DNA of 34,858 nt, taken from positions 1 through 34,858 of the forward strand of contig JAIBDZ010000017.1 in NCBI GenBank assembly GCA_024685975.1, in the 5' to 3' direction. The position numbers and the translations under genes were made by a program. Shown here one piece after another: positions 20,924 to 26,534 of this stretch (positions are counted from its first letter, which is position 1; each line of letters begins with the position of its first letter). A model generated the notes under the pieces. It searched no databases, had not been told where the DNA came from, and was given only the letters and a program-made list of their open reading frames with translations. Origin of the DNA: Piscirickettsiaceae bacterium (GTDB lineage: Bacteria > Pseudomonadota > Gammaproteobacteria > Nitrosococcales > Methylophagaceae).

Positions 20924-20997
20924 AAAGATGCCTCGTCGAAAGAGTGCGATTAGCGTATCATCGCAGTTTGTTAATTAATTTTAGATGCTCAATATAA

Positions 20998-21783
20998 ATG
21001 AAAACATCCAGCATTTACACTCTTTCGTTATTAATTCTTGTTCTTTCTGCTTGCTCTAAAGATAAAATCCCCGGTGTTTACCGTGTCGATATCCAGCAAG
21101 GTAATGAAGTCACGCAGGAGATGATTAACCAACTCAAACCTGGAATGACCAAAAACCAAGTCGCCTATATCATGGGCACACCGTTAATTATGGATACATT
21201 CCACCCAGACCGCTGGGATTATTTATATAGCTTCCACCCGGGCAATGGTGATAGAGAACAAAGCCGTATCACTATTTATTTTTCAGGCGACACATTATCT
21301 TACTTAGACGGTAATATGCGCCTAGTCGAGCGCGCAGAGCTGCCTCAAATAGAAAAAGTGGATAGCAACGTTGTTGTGCCACTATCTGACAAAAAAGTGG
21401 GCTTAATCGAAGATATCAAAGAAACTATCGGGATTGCAGAAGACAGCGAAACCAATGTCAAAGAACAAGTCGACTTATTTAAAGATCGCCCTATCCCACA
21501 GCCAACACAATCTAAAGGCCTATTAGGCCGAATTTCTGGCTCTGTGAGTGCTGATGAAACACAAGAAGATATCACGGCCCCAGTTGACCCTGAGACCAGT
21601 GAAAAACCAAGCTTATTAAAACGTTTTATTGGTTCAAGTAAAGATTCTGAAGAAGTTATTACGCCCGTTGATGTTGAAACAGCACCAAATAATCAAGACG
21701 ACATCACACCGACCTCTAACGTCGATGATGAATCCGTCAGCTTTTTTCAGCGATTAAAACAAAGCGTAGGCTTAGGCGAGTAA
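20998..21783 (+). CDS. bamE: Outer membrane assembly lipoprotein BamE (OmlA/SmpA) with long acidic C-terminal tail
   Basis: Lipoprotein of the BAM complex that inserts beta-barrel proteins in the outer membrane. The lipobox LSAC places the lipidated Cys at 19. The BamE fold lies at about 22-115 ([50 protein letters not shown]). At 261 residues it is more than twice E. coli BamE (113). The extra ~145 residues are acidic and contain four short amphipathic segments (134-147, 174-182, 205-214, 247-258), several carrying a hydrophobic pair followed by Arg, such as [19 protein letters not shown] and [10 protein letters not shown]. It is convergent with the carbonic anhydrase gene, with stops 5 bases apart. 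The core assignment is firm; the role of the tail is unknown. Confidence 0.92.
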   Translation: MKTSSIYTLSLLILVLSACSKDKIPGVYRVDIQQGNEVTQEMINQLKPGMTKNQVAYIMGTPLIMDTFHPDRWDYLYSFHPGNGDREQSRITIYFSGDTLSYLDGNMRLVERAELPQIEKVDSNVVVPLSDKKVGLIEDIKETIGIAEDSETNVKEQVDLFKDRPIPQPTQSKGLLGRISGSVSADETQEDITAPVDPETSEKPSLLKRFIGSSKDSEEVITPVDVETAPNNQDDITPTSNVDDESVSFFQRLKQSVGLGE

Positions 21784-21796
21784 CTCGCTTAAGCCT
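21768..21796. terminator. Hairpin joining the ends of bamE and can
   Basis: A 13-bp stem (21768-21780 with 21784-21796, one G-T wobble) has the bamE stop codon TAA as its 3-base loop and covers the can stop codon in its right arm. There is no clean T-run on the plus strand and only a broken one on the minus strand, so intrinsic termination is uncertain. It could still pause polymerase or protect the 3' ends of both transcripts. Confidence 0.45.
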
Positions 21797-22424
21797 CTAA
21801 AACTGAGATGAATTTATCGGCCTCAGGTCGGTAACTTAATAACTGTCCTGTTCTGACATCAAAATACCAGCCATGAATGCGTAAGTTACCAGCCTCAATG
21901 CGTTGCTGAATAAAAGGGAAACTCATTAAGTTTTCTAATGACACTAGGATTGATGACTGCTCACAAGCACAGAGTTGCTCAGATAAGCTACTATCCTGAT
22001 GCGTTTCTTGAACTGTTTCTTTAGCTTTTTTAGCGACTGATAACCAAGATTGAATCAAATGAGAACCACTGGAAGCCTCTCCTTCCCATAATGCATTGAT
22101 GCCGCCGCAATTAGCATGACCCATCACAATAATTGTCTCGACTTCTAAATGATTGACCGCAAAATCTAAGGCTGCACTAGTACCATGATGATCAGTATCT
22201 TCAGTAAATGGCGGGACTAAATTAGCCACATTTCGCACAATAAATAAATCGCCAGGTTCGCAACTCGTTAAGATGGCAGGGTCAACACGTGAATCACAGC
22301 AGGCAATCATCATAATTTTAGCTGGTTGGCCTTCTTTCATACTGGCATATAAGGAATTGTCATCTCCAAAATATGTCTCTTGAAAACGTGTGAATCCTTC
22401 GATTAACTTTTTTGTACTCGCCAT
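21789..22424 (-). CDS. can: Beta-class carbonic anhydrase
   Basis: Zinc enzyme that interconverts CO2 and bicarbonate in the cytoplasm. The beta-class ligands are C42 and D44 in ACCDSRVDP, and H103 and C106 in GHANCGG. The length (211) fits. AGAGGG precedes the ATG. The gene starts just 26 bases after the terminator hairpin of the upstream repeat-protein gene, so its own promoter must overlap or lie within that hairpin region. The final HGWYFDVRTGQLLSY segment is typical of the family. Confidence 0.95.
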   Translation of the reverse strand: MASTKKLIEGFTRFQETYFGDDNSLYASMKEGQPAKIMMIACCDSRVDPAILTSCEPGDLFIVRNVANLVPPFTEDTDHHGTSAALDFAVNHLEVETIIVMGHANCGGINALWEGEASSGSHLIQSWLSVAKKAKETVQETHQDSSLSEQLCACEQSSILVSLENLMSFPFIQQRIEAGNLRIHGWYFDVRTGQLLSYRPEADKFISVLEA

Positions 22425-22450
22425 CTATTGACCCTCTATTGTCATCTCAT

Positions 22451-22486
22451 AATAAAAAGCTACCGTTATATTTTATAACGATAGCT
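22451..22486 (-). terminator. Rho-independent terminator of the WYEAN-repeat gene
   Basis: A 13-bp stem (22474-22486 with 22458-22470, one mismatch) has a three-base TTT loop as read on the plus strand. On the minus strand it is followed by the T-rich run TTTTTATT. It lies about 37 bases past the stop of the repeat-protein gene and just before the carbonic anhydrase gene. It separates the two transcription units. Confidence 0.8.
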
Positions 22487-22522
22487 TCCTATTATGCAGC
22501 GTCTAGATGAATTAAGTACGTT

Positions 22523-23719
22523 TTAGTGCTTATTTCTCACCGCTTCGGTATTAGCTTCATACCATTTTTGTTTAATTTGTTTTTTTCTCGCTGCCGCTAG
22601 ATTAGCTTCGTACCAACGTTGTTTCACATCAGCATGGCTTTGCTCTACTGCATTCGCTTCATACCATGGCGTTTGCTTGTTTGCACTTCTCACTTGTGCA
22701 AGGTTTGCTTCATACCATTTTTGCTTCACATCTGCATATTGATTAACAACCTTATTGGCTTCATACCAAGGTGCATGCTGTCGAGTCTGTCTTGCTTGGG
22801 CAAGGTTTGCTTCATACCATTTTTGTTTAACTTCAGCATGAGGACTGTTATTTAGGTTAGCTTCATACCAAGGTGTGACATCAGAATTATCTTGCTGAAT
22901 TTGATTCGCTTCATACCATTTATTTCGGCTTTCACGTGCTGTCGCTAAATTAGCTTGATACCATTTTTTCTTAATATCAGCATGAGGATCGGCGTGAAGG
23001 TTTGCTTCATACCATTTCTGGCTGCTTGCTCGCACAGCTTGTGTGTTAGCTTCATACCATTTCGAATTAATTTGTTTTTCTTTGGCCAAAGCCAAGTTGG
23101 CCTCATACCACTTCTGTTTCACATCAGCATGCGGATCGACAACGATATTGGCTTCATACCAAGGCTTATGTTGTCTAGCCTGTCTTGCTTGGGCAAGGTT
23201 CGCTTCATACCATTTTTGTTTTACTTCAGCGTGAGGGCTGTTATTAAGGTTTGCTTCATACCATGGGGTAACATCAGAATTATCTTGCTGAATTTGATTC
23301 GCTTCATACCATTTATGGTGGTTTTCACGTGCCGTCGCTAAATTAGCTTCATACCATTTTTGCTTAATTTCAGCATGCGGTCCTGTATGCATATTCGCTT
23401 CATACCATGGTGTTTTAGACGCTAATTGTTGTTGATTCGCTTCATACCATTTCTGACGAGTGACTTTCACAGAAGAGACGGCCGCTTTCAGATTAGCCTC
23501 ATACCATTTCTTTTTGGTATCGATATGCTTTTCCATATTTGCCTCATACCAATGTGTACTGACTTTTTTAGCAGGTAACTTATTGGCTTCATACCATGGT
23601 GTTACTGCTTTTTTTGTCGTTTGTACTCGGTTAGCTTGATACCACTTTTTGACTTTTTGTCTTGTGCCTTCTCTTTCAGCATCAAACCATTTTGAATGTA
23701 TTGTATATGTTGTACTCAT
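22523..23719 (-). CDS. WYEAN tandem-repeat protein, unknown function
   Basis: I do not recognise the family. The 398-residue product has no signal peptide, no membrane segment and no cysteine, and is lysine- and glutamine-rich. It is built of 24 short motifs whose Trp residues fall at 11, 26, 42, 57, 72, 91, 105, 122, 137, 153, 170, 187, 204, 221, 236, 253, 268, 284, 301, 318, 335, 352, 369 and 386. Twenty-one read WYEAN, two WYQAN, and the first is a degenerate WFDAE. The residues before Trp are usually QK or TP. Spacers fall into classes, such as LAxAR after QK-type motifs and HADVK before them. SD AAGAGGAG lies 7 bases before the ATG and a terminator follows the gene. Helical repeat scaffold, binding array or multi-core peptide precursor are all possible; none is shown. 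Confidence 0.85.
   Translation of the reverse strand: MSTTYTIHSKWFDAEREGTRQKVKKWYQANRVQTTKKAVTPWYEANKLPAKKVSTHWYEANMEKHIDTKKKWYEANLKAAVSSVKVTRQKWYEANQQQLASKTPWYEANMHTGPHAEIKQKWYEANLATARENHHKWYEANQIQQDNSDVTPWYEANLNNSPHAEVKQKWYEANLAQARQARQHKPWYEANIVVDPHADVKQKWYEANLALAKEKQINSKWYEANTQAVRASSQKWYEANLHADPHADIKKKWYQANLATARESRNKWYEANQIQQDNSDVTPWYEANLNNSPHAEVKQKWYEANLAQARQTRQHAPWYEANKVVNQYADVKQKWYEANLAQVRSANKQTPWYEANAVEQSHADVKQRWYEANLAAARKKQIKQKWYEANTEAVRNKH
22754..22963 (-). repeat. Second copy of a 393-bp-offset internal duplication (residues 253-322)
   Basis: These 70 residues match residues 122-191 at 64 positions, including 45 identical residues in a row. The offset is exactly 393 bp (131 codons, eight motifs), so the array grew by in-frame segmental duplication. 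Confidence 0.88.
23147..23356 (-). repeat. First copy of the internal duplication (residues 122-191)
   Basis: This is the partner of 22754-22963. Differences are E/Q, N/S, H/R, H/N, A/T and K/A, all outside the Trp-Tyr core except one Glu-to-Gln change. Confidence 0.88.
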
Positions 23720-23782
23720 TGTTCATCTCCTCTTGGATAAGATATATCCACGTCTTCGATATTACACGAGTTTTACAAAAAA
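23720..23782 (-). promoter_or_regulatory. Ribosome binding site and candidate promoter of the WYEAN-repeat gene
   Basis: AAGAGGAG at 23727-23734 (minus strand) is a near-perfect Shine-Dalgarno sequence 7 bases from the ATG. A small inverted repeat GGATA/TATCC (23735-23749) touches it and could mask it weakly. Upstream, TAATAT (23759-23764) may be a -10, with a poor TTGTTT/TTGTTG-like -35. The ribosome site is firm, the promoter weak. Confidence 0.5.
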
Positions 23783-23815
23783 CAACAACTTTATATACGT
23801 ATTTTTACGCATATT

Positions 23816-24232
23816 TTATTCAAAACAATACTTCTCCGCCTTCAACTGTTGTAATAAGGCAATACGTTGTTCCACTAGTATTTGACGGCGCTTTTCTTTT
23901 TCTTCAACCGATGCTGAATAGCCTAAATATGCCATGCCTGCCAGTCCATTAACTATAGGAATCGCATCGACGGTAATTAATGCTGCTGCGACTTTATTGG
24001 CGTTATCTTCATAAAATGGTGCTTTGTAACTATATCGGTATGGTTGCATCATCCGTAAGGCATTGTCTAAACCAACACATGACATCTGGTTTAACTGTTC
24101 ATTTCGCTCAATAACAGGCGGTTCAAAGTAAATTGGCTCTAATGGAACATTAGGTAAAGTAATCGCGGACACAGCGTGAGTTATCATGATGCAGCCAAAA
24201 GCAATGAATAAACGCAGGTATCTGTGGGTCAT
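23816..24232 (-). CDS. Small secreted/periplasmic protein of unknown function
   Basis: I do not recognise this protein. The preferred start is the ATG at 24232 (MTHRYLRLF), with AGGA 8 bases upstream; an ATG at 24250 in frame has its AGGA too close. The product has 138 residues. A Sec signal peptide covers about 1-24 with a likely cut after AVSA. A proline-rich stretch follows (ITLPNVPLEPIYFEPP), then a single Cys in MSCVGLDNAL, a Gly/Ala-rich hydrophobic segment (VDAIPIVNGLAGMAYLGYSA) that could touch a membrane, a charged helix (EEKEKRRQILVEQRIALLQQ) and a final KYCFE. The two cysteines left after cleavage could pair. It lies about 96 bases upstream of the WYEAN-repeat gene on the same strand. 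Confidence 0.7.
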   Translation of the reverse strand: MTHRYLRLFIAFGCIMITHAVSAITLPNVPLEPIYFEPPVIERNEQLNQMSCVGLDNALRMMQPYRYSYKAPFYEDNANKVAAALITVDAIPIVNGLAGMAYLGYSASVEEKEKRRQILVEQRIALLQQLKAEKYCFE

Positions 24233-24297
24233 CTTATTTTTCCTAATCATTTCCTATTTACCTTATCGGCATTTATGATGAAAACTAAAATAGTCAG

Positions 24298-24326
24298 TTG
24301 TCAGACACAGGTCATAGTTTTATTTT
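24298..24326 (+). promoter_or_regulatory. Candidate sigma70 promoter for the PilZ gene
   Basis: TTGTCA (24298-24303) and TATTTT (24321-24326) are 17 bp apart, directed to the PilZ gene 58 bases on. Each box departs from consensus, so support is moderate. Confidence 0.4.
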
Positions 24327-24383
24327 TTGATATTGATTAATCTATTTAGTAAACCTATTGTTTTCATCAGCATGGAGTGAGTT

Positions 24384-24695
24384 ATGGTTGACAATACATT
24401 GGATGAAAGACGTCGTCATGTCAGAATGCGCATTGATACTTTCGTCACTTTCACAATAGCAGGTCGTGATGGCCAGAACCACAAAGGTGAAAGCCACAAT
24501 TTAAGTGCTGATGGTCTCAGAATGTCGACCGATGTCCCTTTGGAGGTTGGTGATGAAATTCATGTCACCTTAAATTCTAACGATGCTCGTTTACCGCCTT
24601 TTTTGGCTAAAGGGGTTGTCGTACGACGTGAGACTTCACCGCAAACCGTTCACCCGCTTTATGATGTTTCTTTATCTTTCACAGAGACGCAATAA
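24384..24695 (+). CDS. PilZ domain protein (c-di-GMP binding)
   Basis: This 103-residue protein is a single PilZ domain. The c-di-GMP ligands are present: the Arg-rich RxxxR region ERRRHVRMR (residues 8-16) and NLSADG (39-44), matching (D/N)xSxxG. It is therefore expected to bind cyclic di-GMP and act as a stand-alone effector in the cytoplasm, for example on pili, motility or polysaccharide. The target is not indicated by its neighbours. GGAGTG precedes the ATG. Its stop is 2 bases from the stop of the convergent coq7. Confidence 0.92.
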   Translation: MVDNTLDERRRHVRMRIDTFVTFTIAGRDGQNHKGESHNLSADGLRMSTDVPLEVGDEIHVTLNSNDARLPPFLAKGVVVRRETSPQTVHPLYDVSLSFTETQ

Positions 24696-24697
24696 CA

Positions 24698-25339
24698 TTA
24701 CAACCGATAGCTCGTCGCTATCATGACTTGAGACATATAGGTCATTGTTGACTTGATTGCTTCAGGTAAGACTCTCCCACCTGCAGCGACAGCCACCTCT
24801 TTATGATGTTGCTCGTCATCACACATTTGTTGAATGATCGCACGGCTTTTACTGTCTTTATCACTTAATTCTGCAAGGTGACCTTCTAAATGTTTCACTA
24901 CTTGTGTTTCAGTTTCAGCGACAAAACCTAAACTCCATTTGTCACTGATTTTTCCTGCCACAGCCCCTAATGTCAAAGAACCGACATACCAGAATGGATT
25001 CAATAAACTTGTTCTGCCGCCTAACTCTGTAATACGTTGCTCACACCAGACTAAATGATCATTTTCTTCTATTGCTGCCTGGTCCATCGCTTGTCGAACT
25101 TGGGGTAATTTAGCTGTTAGAGCTTGTCCTTGATATAACGCTTGTGCAGAGACTTCGCCGGCATGATTGACCCGCATCAGTCGCATTGCATGTCGCTTTT
25201 CTTGTTCTGTTAACTCAGGTTCCTGTATCTCATTTGCTGGTGATGTTCTGTCACTGACAATGGGTTGGCCCCAGACAGTTCTGATCGCTTTATCACATTC
25301 AATAATAAATTTATCTATTACGTTAAACTGTCTCATCAC
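24698..25339 (-). CDS. coq7: 3-demethoxyubiquinol 3-hydroxylase (Coq7)
   Basis: Carboxylate-bridged di-iron hydroxylase that performs the penultimate step of ubiquinone synthesis at the membrane. The metal ligands are in RVNHAGEVSAQALYQGQ, IEENDHLVWCE, LEGHLAELSDKD and CDDEQHHKE, giving the paired E/ExxH pattern of a ferritin-like bundle. The length (213) matches the Pseudomonas-type enzyme, used in place of the UbiF flavoprotein. The start has two adjacent ATG codons. It follows cheV after 6 bases and so may share its promoter, a pairing with no obvious functional reason. Confidence 0.95.
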   Translation of the reverse strand: MMRQFNVIDKFIIECDKAIRTVWGQPIVSDRTSPANEIQEPELTEQEKRHAMRLMRVNHAGEVSAQALYQGQALTAKLPQVRQAMDQAAIEENDHLVWCEQRITELGGRTSLLNPFWYVGSLTLGAVAGKISDKWSLGFVAETETQVVKHLEGHLAELSDKDSKSRAIIQQMCDDEQHHKEVAVAAGGRVLPEAIKSTMTYMSQVMIATSYRL

Positions 25340-25345
25340 GCTATT

Positions 25346-26302
25346 TTATGCTGTCTTATCAATAAAAAATTCTTCTAATGTCGCCGCTAACTCATAAGGT
25401 TCGAACTTAGGTACATAAGCATCAGCTCCGACATGTTTACCCATATTCTGGTTCGCAGCAGCCGTGAGGGAAGAATGCATAATGACGGGCAAATTTTGCG
25501 TTCTAGGATCAGATTTAATGTTTTGCGTTAACACATAACCATCCATTTCAGGCATTTCAACATCAGTTAAAACGAGCTGGATTTCATCTTGAATATCACG
25601 CCCTTGTTCTTGGCATAAAGTGGCAAGACGCTCAACTTCAGCCCAAGCTGATGCGCCATTGACGTGACTGATATATTGCACGCCCATTTTGTCTAATGTC
25701 GTCGTGATTTGTTTTCGAGCAATGGCAGAATCATCTGCGAACAAGATTTTATATTCTTTATCCGCATCGATTTTTTTAATTTTATCTAGAATCATCTCAT
25801 CGTAAAAACCACCCGCGTCGGCTAAGACTTTCTCCACATCCATGATCATCACTAAGCGACCATCTTGCAGCTCTGATACTGCTGTCACTAAACCGCCAAG
25901 ACGTTTCGACAATAAGGGTGGTGGCTCTTTCACCTGTTCCCAATTGAGACGCTGAATGGTGTCGACTGCCGTCACTAGAAACCCTTGAACATGAGTGTTA
26001 TATTCCGTGATCATCAGTATTTTAGGTTCGTCAGTTGAGGATAGTTTACAAAATTTTTGCAAATTAATAATGGGAACCATATCCCCACGAAGACTAACAA
26101 AACCTTCAACGCCTTCAGGCATTTCAGGCGCGGTGGTAATTTCAGGTACATTGAGTACTTCACGTACTTTAAACACGTTAATACCAAACACTTCATCACG
26201 TCCGGTATCTTGATTGGTACCAATATTAAACAATAAAACTTCTAGATGATTTGTGCCTGCAAGTTTTGTTCTTTCGTCTATCGAGTCAATTAAATTGGCC
26301 AT
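25346..26302 (-). CDS. cheV: Chemotaxis coupling protein CheV (CheW domain plus receiver)
   Basis: Links chemoreceptors to CheA and can take phosphate. A CheW-like domain occupies about residues 20-170 of the 318-residue product. A response-regulator receiver domain follows from about 184, with FADDS for the acidic pair and phospho-acceptor D247 in LTDVEMPEMDGY. The frame is open to a GTG at 26317, but the ATG at 26302 gives the family's usual MANLIDSIDERTKLAG start and has GGGAC upstream. It has a good promoter and is divergent from rnr. Confidence 0.93.
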   Translation of the reverse strand: MANLIDSIDERTKLAGTNHLEVLLFNIGTNQDTGRDEVFGINVFKVREVLNVPEITTAPEMPEGVEGFVSLRGDMVPIINLQKFCKLSSTDEPKILMITEYNTHVQGFLVTAVDTIQRLNWEQVKEPPPLLSKRLGGLVTAVSELQDGRLVMIMDVEKVLADAGGFYDEMILDKIKKIDADKEYKILFADDSAIARKQITTTLDKMGVQYISHVNGASAWAEVERLATLCQEQGRDIQDEIQLVLTDVEMPEMDGYVLTQNIKSDPRTQNLPVIMHSSLTAAANQNMGKHVGADAYVPKFEPYELAATLEEFFIDKTA

Positions 26303-26352
26303 GTATGTCCCAGACACTGTTTAAGTGTGTCATTTATTTATAAATAGATACC

Positions 26353-26381
26353 TTTATAGTAATTTACACACAAAGGGTCAA
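26353..26381 (-). promoter_or_regulatory. Sigma70 promoter of cheV (and probably coq7)
   Basis: On the minus strand TTGACC (26376-26381) and TATAAA (26353-26358) are exactly 17 bp apart, about 50 bases upstream of the cheV ATG. It is sigma70-like rather than a flagellar sigma28 form. Confidence 0.72.
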
Positions 26382-26534
26382 GCCACTTTACATTCGATTT
26401 TGCCGACTCCCCCTCAATTTGCTGCATTTTTTGCTTCCTTTTGGGATAATCTGTAGTGAAAGTGTAAATCAGGTTAGAATAGAACATCATTAAATCATCT
26501 TTTCTGATGCATTATAAAATTTGAGACATTAACC

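Larger units (their letters stand above)
22550..23692 (-). repeat. In-gene tandem array of 24 short repeats (period about 45-57 bp)
   Basis: Each unit carries TGGTATGA[AG]GCNAA[TC] (rarely with CAA for Glu) on the minus strand. All four Ala codons and both Asn codons occur in the motif, so it is kept at the protein level and not only as copied DNA. From the seventh unit on, three unit types alternate as ABC-AB-ABC-ABC-AB-AB-ABC. A is [TK]PWYEAN or QKWYEAN plus a HADVK-like spacer, B is QKWYEAN-LAxAR, and C is a shorter polar spacer. Confidence 0.9.

Noticed and set aside
20924-20997. Fur box in the fur-bamE gap
   Set aside because: A/T-rich TTAATTAATTTT is present, but no match to the GATAATGATAATCATTATC-type operator.
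22619-23341. Plus-strand reading frames with repeated CFIPF-type residues opposite the WYEAN gene
   Set aside because: They are reverse-complement shadows of the conserved Trp-Tyr-Glu codons, with no ribosome sites and several overlapping frames.
22550-23692. Regularly spaced repeated DNA (GCTTCATACCA about every 45-57 bases) resembling a CRISPR array
   Set aside because: Repeats are only about 11 bases, lie in one intact reading frame, show synonymous variation, and spacing is always a multiple of three. There are no cas genes. It is a protein repeat.
23795-23812. Seven-bp hairpin after the small secreted protein gene as a terminator
   Set aside because: The stem is A/T-rich with a wobble and is not followed by a T-run; too weak to call.
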